Positions 10,661 through 24,490 are shown, counted from the first letter of the stretch. The stretch is DNA of 64,000 nt from Rostratula benghalensis (GCA_013399305.1 VXAI01000247.1:197229-261228); one strand, 5' to 3'. The notes: generated by a model from the sequence alone, not told the origin. Numbers and translations are program-made.

Positions 10661-13290
10661 GAAATATTCTCTCTGCCATGGGAGAAGATTTGGGCTGAAA
10701 TTACCAATTTAAAAGGGATTTACCAAACCTGCACAAAATGCAGATATTGGAACCTGAATTAATTGGCATGGAAATGACTGAGCATGGTTAAGTGCATATG
10801 TCTTGTTAGTATTCAGCATTGCTACCACAAGAGGAAAGAATAAGAAACGAAAAAGATGAGATAAAATGAACAAGAACAGGAAAGGAAAAAACATCTTTTT
10901 CTCAGTCTTTGGTAGTCCTTTCAATAAACTTGCAGATCAACCCAAGTCATGCAACTAATTCATAATAAATAGTTTCTTTGCAGGGTATCTAAATCCAAGG
11001 TCTTTTAGCTGCATTAGAGATAATTAATAAATGATTATTCATCTGTCTAGGGGCTTCATGCTGTCACTTAGCACTGCTGTCTGTGTCTTCTCTGGGAAAT
11101 GAAAAGTGATAACTGAAATTTAGTCGTCTTCACTGGCTCTTCAGCATATATTATCTTTTTTGAGACAAATCTCTGCATCAAAAGCAGCAACCCTTTTTCC
11201 AAAGAGCAAGTGCTCAGATATTATGATTATGACCATACTATAACGTCATGGGTGTATGGATGGTGAGACAGAAGTAGGTGACACAGACAGATCGATTAAA
11301 TGCTTGACATTCACCTCTGCTGAGAAAGACCCGGTTTTGAAATATAAAGTGGAACTGAAATAGCAGTAGAGTCTGTGTCAAATTTCAGCCCTGGTGTGCA
11401 TAGTTACTTTGAAGGGAAATATTTGCTACTTTTTTGACAAGCTGCACTCCCATTCTTGTTCTTTTCAAAGGGGAGAGAAAGCAAAAGGAAAAATGGAGCT
11501 TGTCTTTAAAGAGCAGCCGAACTCTGGATCACATATTGCTTGTGGCAGTTCCCCTTAAACAGGGCTTTGCTGTGGATGCCTCTGGCTGAGTTTTTAAAAT
11601 TGTTTCCGGGCTTTGTTTTGTCATCTATTTTGGAGGAAAGTTTTCTGGCAAAAGTGGGACTCTCAGAAACAGAAGAGGGTAAGGCAGACACAAGTTCTCC
11701 AGGGACCAGGGGCCCTTTTTCCCTGTGGCCAGTGGCTGTGCCTGCCCCTCGCTCTCAGGGGAGGGGGCTGCTCCTGCAGGGAAACCTCTGGGCACTGACT
11801 GCTTCCCTGGGGACAGAGCTCACCTCAGCACCGCAGCCCATGCTAGAAATTTCATGCCCTTATTCTCTCCTGAGGAGAGGATAAGATAATTTACCAGAGT
11901 CCTCAGCAATGCTCATCACGGCATGTGCTGAGTGGTGCTGAGAAGGCCCCTCTCCATGTGGTTCCTCATGTGTTTCTGCAACACAGAAACTTATAGTGGT
12001 GTTGGTGTCTGAGGAGTGATATTTCTTCCCAGCTGAGCAGCAGTTATAAGAGAAATAGCCTTTTGCATTATGGTATTAAGCAAATATATTTGTTAAGGGG
12101 AAAATAGAAGACAGATTAAAACCGTCAGCCCCAATGTGGGAAGAAAAATGGATGTGTCCACTGTCTGATCTCATTAGAGAAAAAGAATCAATGAGGTGTC
12201 AGACTCATTTTGCTCTCTGATTAAAACACTGAAGTACAGAATATACTTGAGAAGAGCATTTGGAATCTCATCACTTTGGACAGAACTATTTTACCCACCT
12301 TGTACTTCTGACATGAGCGTGCAGCTGGTGGAGACAAGGAACATGAGTGATAATCTGGAAGTGGGTGTTTAGAAAAGGAAAAGTAATCAATGCTGCGTTT
12401 TATCCCTTCTGACTTGGTGCTAATTGATGGAGTGGGTAATGATGGTTGCTGTGGCTTTTGCATAAAGATGCCTCTGGCTGAGTGTGGAGGAGCAGGGTTA
12501 ATGTGAGCCCCCCCCAGCATCCCTGGCAGTGCAGGCTGTCAGGAAACAGCACCCAGATCCCTCTTGGGCAGCAATAACAACTGCAAACCCCGTCTGACCC
12601 AGCCGGTGGCTCCAGGCATGTGTTGGACCCTGGGAGGACTGTGAGACTTGGAGCAGTGCCTGTTATGGAGAGGACCTTCCAAAGTTGCATAAGATCCATT
12701 GCATTTGAAAAGTGAAGAATCAGTCCTGAAAGGGGAGATTGCATTTGAAATGTCTCTCAGCTTGGTAATGTTTTGAGTGTAATGCCTCCAGCATTTTTCA
12801 CTTTCAAGGTGACAGTAATTGAAAGATGGATTCCCACAATTTTGACATTTATAATTCAACTGAGAAAAGGTCAACTTCTTCATGGAATCTTGTTTAAACT
12901 GGTAGAATGGCACAGAAATGTCACATTGTCTTTCTGTTAGTGTCACCAGCGCTTTGATTAACAATAGGCTCAATCTGTAATGCAGAATAAAACCCAAATG
13001 CCACAAATAGCTCATTAAGAGCCTACTCTAAAATGTCTGAGAGAGCATGAGAAAGATTTCCCTTGATTCCACTGGCTTTGGGATCCAGTCTAACTGAAAC
13101 ACTAAGGAAAAGAGAAATTGGTGTTGTTACTCAGAAATGTGTTACTTAGGCCTGAGGAAGTTGAAACCCCTTCCCCCTTGTTCAGGAGCTGGAGAGGACC
13201 CCTCCGTGGGAAGAGCACAAATGCCCTGGGGTGCTCATGACCCATCTGTCCCCAACCAGCCTCACCTGGGTCCCCCTTGACCTCTCTGGC
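10661..13290. other. Non-coding sequence with a GC-richer patch
   Basis: Mostly mixed composition, with a GC-richer patch at about 11.68-11.87 kb. A 158-codon minus-strand frame at 12539-13015 contains scattered Cys and His residues but not the regular C2H2 spacing, so I do not call it a zinc finger. No RNA gene or repeat is recognised. Confidence 0.5.
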
Positions 13291-13298
13291 CCATAGGA

Positions 13299-13913
13299 CT
13301 ATTTTAGCTCAGCTTGGGGCTGTGCTTCTTTCCTCTTCTGTGCTTCAGGTTCACTGCTCTTAGCTCTGCTATAACCTGGCCCTGGGTGCTGCAGCTCCAT
13401 TGCCTGCTTTGCTGGAGGTTTGGCATAGGTACTGGTGAGTCCCCTGGGTCTCTTCCTGATGATTTGAGTTGCTTTGGCTAATGCTTTCCCTGTCTGTAAA
13501 GTGACTTGTAAAATGCTGTGCTGGAGGCTGAGTAGCATAGGTGTGGGAAGCTGCTGTGATGCCCCTCATGTGTCCAACTAGCTACGAGGGCTGGGTTTCC
13601 CCTGCAGGCATGTTTGGTGTTAATTTGAGTTTTATTGATTCTCCCCCTTTTCCTGTGAAGTTTCAGCATCTTTTTCTGAGAGCTCGTGGGAAGAGTGTGC
13701 TTGCTGCTTAGTGCCTGCATCAAAGCAGATTTTTGGTCCTGGAAATGTTTCTTTAGGTGTCTCAGTGGGGCTCTTGAATGCAGCTCTTGCCCTGTTTGCA
13801 TCTCCTGTGCCATTGCAGCAGGACACTGCTGCTGCCTCCTGCTGCCTGCAGATTGAGTGTATGCTTGATTGACTCTTCTGGCACATACTGATATTCGAAG
13901 TGTGGCTATGCAT
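13299..13913 (-). other. Minus-strand low-stop stretch, possible decayed coding remnant
   Basis: Two frames in the same minus-strand register (13913 down to 13632, 93 codons; 13538 down to 13299, 79 codons) are separated by a gap with a few stops. A third frame (13813 down to 13478, 111 codons) bridges the gap in another register. The conceptual products are rich in Lys, Glu, Ser and Gln, as in some disordered nuclear proteins. I recognise no family, domain or splice structure. It may be a processed pseudogene remnant or simply chance. A protein search would settle it. Confidence 0.12.
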
Positions 13914-16660
13914 TTTTGGATGAAAAGTGTGGTGATGGTGATAAAGACTATATTGCTATCCTATCAGAGATCTGGGTGAAAGTCAGCTGCTTGGGTAGTG
14001 TTTCCTGGGAGGTCTGGTGGCCAGGCCAGATTCTGGGAGCTGGAGGGATGGACACCACTCTGCTTCCTGTACTCTGGGAAAACTGGGATCATGGGGGCAC
14101 GAAGCCCTCAGTGCAGGTAGAAGAGGAATATGAAGCTTGTTTCCCATAAATTTTAGAAAGAGCAGAGTGTTTTACAAGATCTCTGGCAAAGCAGACATCA
14201 GCATTGCAGAGGATCAGGCTATTAAGTTATTGCTGGCTGCGTAGAAAAAACACTGTGGCACCCTATGACAGTTTATACTGGGAAACTGTGGAATCTTCTG
14301 CATGTGTACCTTCTTTGCTAGAACAATTTTCTGACAAAACTAAACCTTCAAGCATTTTTGGGGGAAAAAAGTGAAGTGTTGCCAGATAGGGGAGGCTTCT
14401 TGCTACTTGAAATAATAACTTTGAATAATATTTTTTTTTTTTTCATCAACTGACTTCTATGAAAGGTAGTCTCTTGTTGCAATTGTTTATCTTTAATTTC
14501 CAGTTTTCAGAATGATTGTGAACCAAGTATCACATGTTGGGAAACATTGTCCCACTGACTTAGTGCTGCATGTTTCTGCTTACAGATTCACTGTGTGTTT
14601 CTAATGCACTTGCTATCAAATCCTTCCAGTAATTCAGGAAAATACAAACATCTAAAGTTGCTGGGCATGTTAGAAGCATGGTGTCAGGAAAAAATATATC
14701 CTGGACCATAGGTCTTGAGGACTGAAGAGTTTTATAAGGAAAATCCCCTAATAACAGAGTAGAAAAAGCTGAAGCGGCAGCTTAACAGGCTAGGAATCTA
14801 TCTATGAAGACTCTGCCTGGTGTGAAGGCAGGCGTATCGTTGCGTGCACAATGTGGGGGAGAAGTTTTCCTGTGCATCTGCCTTCTCTCGTTCAGCTCCT
14901 CCTGTGGGCTGTGGGTGTGGAGCTCAGGGGCTTCTCTTGTGTTTGTGCAACTTGGCTTCCAATCTTATGCATCATCTCTGATTTAACAACTTAAGACAAA
15001 GTGGGCTCAAAAACTGTGTTGGCATTCATAGAAAAGAGCCATTGTGGACTGAGAAATGCAAAAATGTCTGACCTGAAAAGCCCATGTGGCAGAGTGGAGG
15101 TCCCAAGACCACATTGGGAAGTATCACGTTAAACTTACTACAGCTATGTGCTCCTTTTATAGGTATCCCGTGACCCTCAGTGTTGTCACCTTGCTTGTCA
15201 TGAGGTTTTTTTACTTGTTTGAATATCTTGGTAATCAGCAGAATGGATGGTTAAGTACAGGTTTGCATGTCAACACCAGACCACCTCTCCTCTGGCTGGT
15301 AGCTCCCTCTGCTCCTTGCTTTTCTTCATAATGCCCTTTCTCTGAGATTATCTGATTAACAGTGAATTTAAGCACAGTAAACTGTATTTGAGGTTTGTGG
15401 CTCCCATTTGTGCCTGGGAATGCTGGGCTGCTGTCACGCCAGTGCTGTCCCTGCTGACTGTCTCTGCCTGGGTGAGCAGGGTAATGAAACACTGATGGAT
15501 GTTAAAGCTCTGGGATGCAATTCCTGTCTTTACAAACATGCAGAGATTGAAGTAGGGGATTGAATAAAAAACTTGTCAAACTAGGATGGAAACCTTTTTA
15601 CAAAATTATTATAATGACACATTGTAAATTAACAATTCCAATGTACCTAGATTAAATACATGTATGTAGCTCCTTTTTAATTTTAATCTCTGCCATGGAT
15701 TAGAATTTTGCTGAGGCTCTGATGCTTTTCCACTACATTCAGGAAAAGTGTGATGCAGTGCAGAGTGTTCCACATATTTAGGAGGAGAGCAATCATCTTG
15801 GCTTTTCTAAGACACTATTTAAGTGAAGGAAATATGTTCTGTATCTGGTAGTAAAAAGTGGTGGTTTTGAGATGCTCTGCTGAGTTGTGTGGTAAGTAAG
15901 CTTAATTGTACACCCACTTTTAAACACACAATTTGCAGAGCATATTAATAGCTCTCAATGGGGCATGAAATTTCTCATTTGTATGGAGCTTTCAGGTGTT
16001 TGAGATTTTTCTTTTCATCTGGCCTAGGAAACTCTCAGTAGAAGAAAGTCTCTTGGCATGTTCATGTTTCAGTGTCACTGAATTTGTTTATAATATGTAG
16101 TAAAACTTAGTTCTGAAATGTTAAAACATAGCACTTTTAGAGCATTTTGGTTCTTTTCCTTAAGCTAAATTTCTGTAAGTATTAGAGACTTTGATAGAAC
16201 TGGACTTTTAAATGCTGCTTCTGACTTTGACCTGCCCAAGGAATGAGGTGTGTAGATATCCCACTCCATGGCTAAGGATGGTACCCTTCTTCCTTCCAAT
16301 GATGTCTCAGAAAAACACAGTCAGCTTGGAGTTGTGGGATAAGTCTTTCCTGGATTAGACAAGAAAAAAACTGCTAACTGAAATTAGCAAAAGTCGGCTA
16401 CATAATGCTGAAAACTCCACCTGATATTTTAGATTTATTGCCTTTTCTGAATGCTAGAAATGTGTAGGAACAACTAGAGGTAATTCACTACCTCTACCCA
16501 AATTATTGCAAGTCCATTTCCATAGTGCCTAATCTCCAATGTCTCCTATATGCTTCCAGGAAAAATTGAGTAATTAAGATTATTAGCAAAAAATAACTAC
16601 ACAGAATGCTGATGCTCTGTTTGGTGTCTTAGGCAAGTGAGAAAACAAGATTGGCCTTTA
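13914..16660. other. Non-coding sequence, no gene seen
   Basis: This is mixed to AT-rich non-coding DNA with a 13-nt T-run at 14431-14443. Frames on both strands stay below 90 codons and none is recognisable. No interspersed repeat or RNA gene is seen. Confidence 0.55.
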
Positions 16661-19600
16661 AGTAACCTGATGGGCAAGAATGATCTCTGCTCCTGCCAGT
16701 GCGTGTGACACAGGAGCTCCTGCACAGCGGCTCATTATTGGGCTCAGCCTGACCTGTCCAGATGCATGGCTGCTGTTCTTCTGCTGGGTACTTCCAATTT
16801 TTTATGTCAATACTTTTATGATTCTGTTTCTAGAGGTGATCAGCCAGCGGGAACAAGCATCTCCTGTAAGTGGTACCTTTGTAGACATCAAACATGTTGA
16901 ACAAAACGCTAACCATTCTGAAATCTTAATGTTTACTGAAAAGTTGCAGAAAGGGATCATTTACTCAGAAGGTGGCATTTCTGAATTAACAAAAAGCACT
17001 CCAGTAGACATCAGGAATTGAATATGTCACCAGACTTCAGAGATCAATAGTGTAGAAATCCCAGATCGGAGTCTGATGTATTGATTCACTGAATTTTTAA
17101 TATCTACAAAGAGAAACTCTTTCCTGCAGTTCATTGCATCCTAAGGTAGACCTTTAAATTAGTGAAATGCCTGTTTCTGGTGTGCCTGTTTCTAATTACA
17201 CCATTGATTGGGAAGTCAGTTGAGCTAAGAAGCTTGGACATAGGTTTGTGTTGCTGGTGTTTTGAAGACAGATTTGAAGCCTCTGCTCCAAAAGGTACTT
17301 GACGCAAAATATTTTGGTGAGTGGGAGATTCCCCAGGTGGACCCTAGTGTTTGTTACTGCTCTTGTTCCTGCTCATGAGCTTTAGGAGACTTGTTACAAG
17401 TGCATCAGCAGATAAAAGGTGGAATCTCTCTGCAGGATAACTACTTGTGCACCCGCTGATGTACATGGGAGCCTGAGGCTGTGAATCGTTGCTAATGGTC
17501 TGGAGAACAAGGAGAATTCTTAGCACGTATTGAAGTGTTATCAGTAAATATAGGCTATTAAAATAATCAGCAGTTGGTACAGCATATATGTGTGGATGGG
17601 TAAGATCAAACAATTGCAGGTCTTAAAACGATGCTGAAATATAAACCCGCTTTCCTGTGGTCCTCTTAATTACTGTATGTAACTTCTGTTACTGGAGAGT
17701 GTATAAATATACATGTGCTACGTAGACATCCCCACATATTTCTGAATGTTTTCTTAACTGATCAACAAAAGTGTGTTGAGATTAGATACAGTAAGTTTGA
17801 CCTGTAAAGGGTAATATTTTTTTTAAATTAATTGGATGGTCCGTTGGGGAATTGCTCAGATGAAGGTAATTACATTTCTTTTTCAGTAAATTGAGTGCTT
17901 TACTAGTTTAACGTATTATTCTTTCCTTCTGCTAGGGAAATATGCAGTAGGATATGATGTCCTTTAACTTTTTCAAAGAACAGAAGTCTTCTTCTGTTGA
18001 GTTTGGTGCTTCAGAATTTCTAGAAGCCATTCTCTTGCATAAGGTCTGATGTTCCCAGACACCCTGTTTGTACCCTACAAGATGATGTGACCTCCTGCCT
18101 TGTCCTTGTGAATTGATCTCCTCAAAGAGGAGGTAAGAGTTCTGTTCCCAAAATAGCTGTGGCTGAACAATAGTAACTGGCTTCAATCTTAAACCTCAAA
18201 AGCAAAGAAACACTGGGCAGGATATCCTTTGTATTCAGCATTTATATGCTCACCAAAAAATAGCTTTCAAGGCTGAGTTTTTAGCTGTGGACTTATCTGC
18301 AGCACTGTCACACAGATATGTCAAAGACTAAAACTAGATAATGCCAGTATTATCTCAGCACAAGCAAAATAGCTGAAGGCACAGATATTTAACAGATATT
18401 TGTTTTTCACATGAAATTCCCTGTGTCCATATGTACACTGCTGCCAATACTTCAGAGAACCACCTTTGGTGGGCAAGGCAGAGTTGCTCTGGTAAACGCA
18501 GAGCAGTTACAGACTATCATTTGGCTTGATAGGTTTAGGGTGGGTTTCTGTAGCAGCTCAACACGTGTCTGTGCTTTCTAGGGTGCAGTTAGCAGGAAAA
18601 CCAGCAAAATCTTTGACCATCACTGGGTAACCTAGCAACAGGGTAACACTTCAGCATAATTTTTTCCTCTTTAGCATCACACCTGTGTAATGAACCATTC
18701 TGGAGCTGGCACTTCATGCTTTTTTGTATTACCTCTTTGTAAAGTTTCTTTGAATCCTGGGTGTTTTGACTACTTAGCTCCACCACAAACACCTTCATGT
18801 GGGTCTGCTGTAGATATCGCTGTGATGTGGAGAGTGATGCCTTGTAACGGAGCCCAGTGCTGCTTCTGTGTTTGGTAGTGCACGGTGCTGCACAGAGAGC
18901 AGCACCCAACTGGGCTCCCCAGCATTAGGGCCATGGTTGGGTTTCCAGGAGCTCTGTCACCTCTAAGCACTGATGGCAGTGGGTACTTGTCTGGGAGGAA
19001 CTGGGATATTCCAGAAGTCCCCAAACCCTTGTAAGAACTCATCCTCCACAATGCTCTGTCCCAGAAGGCAGCAGTGTCTGTAAGACAAAGTAAACAAAGC
19101 AGCTTTGTGTGGAAGAAATCACGGCCCAAAACCTTTCTAGGCTTGTGTTTCCAGCCTTGTCCTTGACATGGTATCCAAAAAGGAGAAATACAGACAAAAA
19201 GTTATGAAATGGCTAGTCAAAAGGCTACAATTCACATCCATTTTGTGCTGGGAAGGATGTAATTGGAGTAAGCATTTAAAGATCAGTCTGAGATAATCTT
19301 ACAAAGTGTTGTGTTGTTTGCCTCTGTGCAAAGGGAAGCCACCTGGAGTTGTGAGTGTGGAGGGCAGAGGTATTGTACCAGGGTACGTGGGTGGCATGTG
19401 TGGAGTAAGGTGACAGGGAAGAGATGGACTTGTAGAGTGCAAATTACACGATTGTGCACTTAATGACTGGTGCAATGAATGAGGGGCTGAGGGATAGAAA
19501 GAATGTTGAAAATCCTGAGTGTATGAGTTGCAGAAGAATCTGTGAAACCAGAATTTTGGGGTGCTGGTATAGTCAAATGTGGGCCAACAGGACAGTTGGG

Positions 19601-20460
19601 CGCCACAGCAATGCCTGGTTTGAGCCCATCCCACCAAAGCTGGCACAGTGCTGAGGGCAATTTCCACACTGCAAATGGAAGTTGCAGCCTCTGGTATGAC
19701 AGAATTGCACAGACATCTCTTCTGCTCCTTTCTCGGGGGTAACTGATACTCAGTTTTGATTCACCAGTACACAGAGAAACCCTCTCATTGTGATGCAGAG
19801 TTCATTATTACAAATCTTCCAAAGATTGCAAAGCACAATAATGTAGGCCCAGGATATATGTCCCACATATAGTGTTATGCATATCAATGAAGCAGTTCAG
19901 AATAAATAAATAAATGGAGCATAATGCACTTCTGACATCTGGGTTATTGCTGCTTTGCTGTGTTTGATGGCAGTAAGCAATCTGACTGTGCTGCTGTGTG
20001 TATGTTTATTCTGCAAAGTTGGGGTCAGTGAAATACCACTTCTCGCATCCTGGCATCCCTATGACAACCTTTATGAAGGCAGAAACTGAGGTTTGTGATC
20101 TGCCTTTTAGGAAGCAGCCGTGACAGCACCCCCTTGCCCAGGGAGTCTCTGTTACTGCTTTGCACAGAGCTGGCAATCTTTCCCTTATGGCACCGTAAGG
20201 AAATTCACCATTAACAGCCCTTGACGATGGGGTTTCTTGGCCAGCAAAGTCAGCTGCAGCCAGTGCTTGCTCTGTGGTAGTCAAATTGTTTCCTTGGATA
20301 AATTATAAGGCCTCTGGCAATATATTAATATTGACTGCATAAAGTTGAATGTCTGAATGAAAATAAATAAGAAAAAGTAATTGAATATAGGAGTCCCGAA
20401 AGGTATAGATCTCAGGTTCCTCATTGAAAAAGATACTTCATTTTAATCTATGGCTTAGGC
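16661..20460. other. Non-coding sequence with unsupported ORFs
   Basis: A plus-strand frame at 16680-17021 (113 codons) has a hydrophobic middle, but it lacks any recognisable family or exon boundary. Minus-strand frames of 106 to 122 codons at 18.6-19.1 and 19.3-19.67 kb are likewise anonymous. An AATA microsatellite of about four units lies at 19901-19915. No transposable element is recognised. Confidence 0.5.
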
Positions 20461-20700
20461 CGCAGTCAATAATCACAAAGTGAATTGGACATCGAACACT
20501 GTTAGTTTTGCCTATTTTATTATGCACAGATGTCTAGTTCCATTTCATACCCTATTATGAGCCAGGTGCTAAATTGCCTTTGGCTGCCTTCATAGGCCTA
20601 AGAAGTTCTTGTGGCTATCCCTAATGTAATTAAACATTTACACTCAATTAAATGATAATTGTGTAGCCACATCATGCTAAGAGCTGCTGCTACTTCCACC
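20461..20700. promoter_or_regulatory. AT-rich candidate conserved non-coding element
   Basis: This AT-rich block contains a TAATTA homeodomain core (20627-20632), the words CAATTAAATGATAATTG further on, and almost no CpG. It has no open frame. The texture resembles enhancers near developmental genes, but conservation was not tested. Confidence 0.3.
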
Positions 20701-23700
20701 AAAATTCTGATTCTGTATCATTTAGACAGGTCTTAAAACAGATATTCCACAATATTCAGGCATATTTAGGTAGCAAGCAAAGCTGTTAAAATATTTACAA
20801 ACTGAGGGAGAGACCAGAATCATGCCATCGCTCTGTCAGCTGGTACTTTTAGTGGAACAGAGCTGAGGGGAGACCTTGAGCCAAGAAGGGGAAGGCAGAG
20901 ATCCCCTTCCCTGGTAGCCAGCTGAGCTCCATGTAACTCTGGACTTCACAACAAAGTTGATGACTTCTTACAGTGATGACATGTCTTTTCTCTGTGGTGG
21001 TGTTGAGGCTTTTCTGGGGAACAGGCACTGGGACGGTGCTGCCTTCTCCAGCTGCACTGGTGGGAGTGAGGGCTCTGGTCCCATCCTGTCTGTGCTGTGT
21101 CTGCTCTGGCTGTGGAGAGAAATGCCTTCAGCTCAGCTGGCCCTTTCCCTCCTCTCGAAACCAAATATCCAGCCAGGCAATAAGAGTCTAAGAGGATGTT
21201 GTGGTTTCAGGGGAGCTCAGGCTTTTTAACAAATAGCATGAGAAAACTGTGACTGGGACATTAAATCAGGAAAACAAATCTGTTTTCTGGCACTTGGTCT
21301 TTTAAAGCTGCTTGGAAGTAAGCCTTGTGGGGTTTGTCCTGTGTCCTGAAATATTTCATGTTGCCCTTGATGCTGAGCTCGGAGAGTGCTGCCACTTACT
21401 TCCCCAGAGGCAGAAAGACAAAGAGTATGCAATTAAACTCGTTCTTTACAGGAGGCTTTACAAGGATTTGCATGGAAAAAGAGCTGGAAATGAACAGCAA
21501 ATGAAAGGAAACAATTGTATCTGGAAAACAAGCTGGGCTGAGCCATGTGAAAGGCTAAGAGGATATTAAGAGAGCAGATGTCTTGGATGCAGATCTTCAT
21601 GCTGAAATGGTGGCCTGGGTTTAACAATTTGCCTGTTGATGTGGCTGCTGCACCTGCATCCCCAGGGACATGGGGATGTGGGGTAGATGGCTGGGACTTG
21701 CTGTGCAGGGAGTGGGAACAGGGAACTTGCCACCAGCCTGGCTGTCCCCACCGAGGTGATGAAGGTGGAAAGGCAGATACAAGGGTCTGCCTGCATACAG
21801 CCTGGGGGTGTGTGTGTTTAAGTGGGCACGAAGTCAGCTCCGTGAGGGATTTGGAACTGTCCCAGCACATGGAAGGCATTCATTTAGATAAGATCCTTAG
21901 AGGAGACTTTTTTCGATAATTTACATTTTTGTTTGACATAACCTTGGTCCATCTTGGGGTCCATCAATACCATGATAGGAACAGTGATAGTTAATCCAGG
22001 TGCAAAAGGAAGGATTAGGAGTAACTTTTCAGAAGACGCAATCAAGTAATTTACATCAGAAGCAGTCATAAATGAAGCTGAGTTGAAGATGGGATAACTC
22101 ACCTGTCCAATTCCAAGGCAGGAGCCCAACTTTCTGAAACACCTGATATTTCCTCCTAGGTGCTTTCTGAATTTGTGGAAGGATGACTGTAGAGTCCCTG
22201 CAGCTGGGATATTCAGCTGCAGAATTTGGCTTGTGTGTATCTGCAGGTTTGTTGACTTGACTTGACTCCCTTCGGCTATGAATCCTTCTGTGGCTCTGCT
22301 ACACACTGTGCCTATCCTGAAGGTTTGGGAACATACATGTGACAGACTTTGCTTGTTTCTAGTATCTAGACTATGAAGTCTATAACCTGGGCACCTGAGC
22401 ATCTAGGTAACACCCTCATATTTCTAAATTAGAGTTACTGGCACAAAATGTTTGTCTGGGCACCTCTGGTTTGTGCTGGACAGCCTCTAAATCAACAGGC
22501 TGTACATCTGTTGTATCATACAGATTTTCCAATACCCACTGGTATTTTTATGGGGTCTGCTGAGTGTTGGCTTAGCTACGGCTTACACAGGCATTTGTAG
22601 TGGGTGCTGCTGCCTTTGGCTGTGACACTGGAGAGGCTGAGCCTGAGGAACTGGGACTGAGCAGAGAGTATTGCTGCTGGAGGCTGACTATGCCAGTTGC
22701 CTCCACAGTAAGCAGGAGGAGTAAATTCTTAGCCATTTGCTGGCTTCTGCAGTCAAGACACTCAGCAGTGGGAAGACAGCCGGTTATTATCTTGTCTTCT
22801 GTGGGTAAAGGCTTTTATATAGCATTAAATTGTGTTCCACAGCCAGTCTCACACAGTTGCTGCATTAATGAATTGGCAGGTAAGCAGCACGATGAATAAA
22901 AATCTCCCTGGGAGGTGAAAACTGACCAGTGAAACCCTGTTTCTTTGACAGCAATAACTTTAATTAAAAGGGTCCCAGAGCACAGGGGCCAGGAGAGGCA
23001 GCTGTCAAGTGTTGGTCACACAGTAGTAAGAAAAGCAGAAGGCAATGTGGAGCTGAGCACGGCAGCCTGGAGTAATGGTAGGGAGTCTGAAATGACTTTA
23101 ACGGGCTCTAGAGAATGAGGTGTCCAGCCCTAGCCTCAACAGCACCAGGGTAATGTGTCTGTGCACCACTGCCTTGGGACTCTTTGGCAAGAAAGAACTT
23201 TTACTGAAAGTAGATGAAACTCAATGAAATAGCTAAGAAATGAGAAGGGCTGTGCAAAGAGGTGAGATGATGTGCCTGAAGTCAGAGAGTGTGTTGGCAC
23301 TATTGTCACACACAATTGGGTCTCCTGAGAACACTCATGGGTTGCTCTCCAGAGGGGTCTGAGCTGTGCATGCTGAGACAGACTTTGCTGCTCAGATGGC
23401 AGAGGCTTGTTTTTATAAATCTGTGTTAGCTTCACTGCTGCTGTCAGTTTTAGCAGCAATTATATCTAACAGATGAACTGCCATGTTCTCAGTGCACTTT
23501 ATCCAATACTACATATTTTTCTAGTTTTTTTTTTTTACACTAATGCACTGATGTATTAGTGTATACTGGCTGATTTCTCTGGACCTCACAGACCTAAGAC
23601 ACTTACTTCCATAGATATCTACACAGTTTCGTGTATTAAACCACATTTATCTCCAGAGTATAATTCAGTTGCTGTTTAAATTCACACACAAACATTGCTC

Positions 23701-24490
23701 AAATGTTAACTGTGAAGGAATAGCTGCAAGTAAGTATGCAAACTCTCATTTAAATGTTTAACATACTGCATTATGGTTTATTTGCCAATTAAGTGTGAGA
23801 GGCTTAGTAGTGTTTCCCCTGAATACACCTCAGATAATTAAACAGTACCATACATCAGCTGATAGGAACTAAACAAATCAAGTAGTGCTCAGAGATAATT
23901 GAATCATTTTTATTTTGACCAATGCACACTTTGGGATCTTCTGACAAGCACTTCTGAGTGCTGGATTGGTTTAGAATTGGTTTCACGTTTAGCTTTCTAG
24001 CCAGGAGGGATTGTTTTTGGGTTTGTTAGATATTTGGCAGTTCTATGTGACTCTCTCTAATCCTCAGATACTTGCCTCATGGTATCAAGGAAGGTTTCTC
24101 TAGGAAAATAAGTAGGTTTGCTCATTTCGTTAGTGGAACAAAGCACAAACAGGGTTTCTGTGTTTTCAGCGTCATTACCTGTGGTGGCATTGATGCTGCC
24201 CTGGTAAATGAAATGCCCTTGTGCTTTGCTGCCTAAAGTTGTGTTCCAGACCTGTGATCCTGTGAGTGGAGTAACTGCACACAGCCTGCTAAAAGCATGC
24301 AATGCAGCACTGCAGCCACTACATGCAGCTTCACGGGATGCGTGATCTTGGCCAACTGTGACAAGACTAAAACCCTCTCCAAAATCTGTATCATTAGTAC
24401 CATATCTAGGTCCTCAAACCTGTTAATATACCCCACTCAACTTCTATGCTTTTATGAGGTGAGAAGAGCATGGTGTCATGTGTTTGCTTA
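20701..24490. other. Non-coding sequence containing the longest ORF of the window
   Basis: The longest open frame of the window (172 codons, minus strand, 22402 down to 21884) lies here. Its product resembles no family I know, apart from a six-residue coincidence (MDPKMD) with the NAA35/Mak10 family that is not supported by flanking residues. Frames on the opposite strand and the absence of exon boundaries argue that it is chance. A T12 run lies at 23525-23536. No repeat element is recognised. Confidence 0.5.
23536..23563. repeat. 9-bp perfect inverted repeat with 10-nt loop
   Basis: TACACTAAT at 23536-23544 is matched by ATTAGTGTA at 23555-23563, so the stretch can fold into a 9-bp hairpin. 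It directly abuts a T12 run on its left. It is too short for a microRNA precursor. Most likely chance. Confidence 0.7.

Noticed and set aside
12539..13015. Cys/His-containing 158-codon minus-strand frame, possible zinc finger
   Set aside because: The spacing does not follow the C2H2 pattern and no linker is present; no exon boundary supports it.
16680..17021. 113-codon plus-strand frame with a hydrophobic segment, possible small membrane protein
   Set aside because: No family resemblance, no splice context, and comparable frames occur throughout on both strands.
21197..21207. TGTTGTGGTTT resembling the start of some avian retroviral LTRs
   Set aside because: No matching CA end, paired LTR, primer-binding site or polypurine tract is seen nearby.
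21884..22402. MDPKMD hexapeptide resembling the NAA35/Mak10 N-terminal acetyltransferase subunit
   Set aside because: Only six residues match; the residues before and after do not fit the family, and the match lies near the end of an anonymous chance frame.
23536..23563. Hairpin as a microRNA precursor
   Set aside because: The stem is only 9 bp, far shorter than the roughly 30-bp stem of a pre-miRNA.
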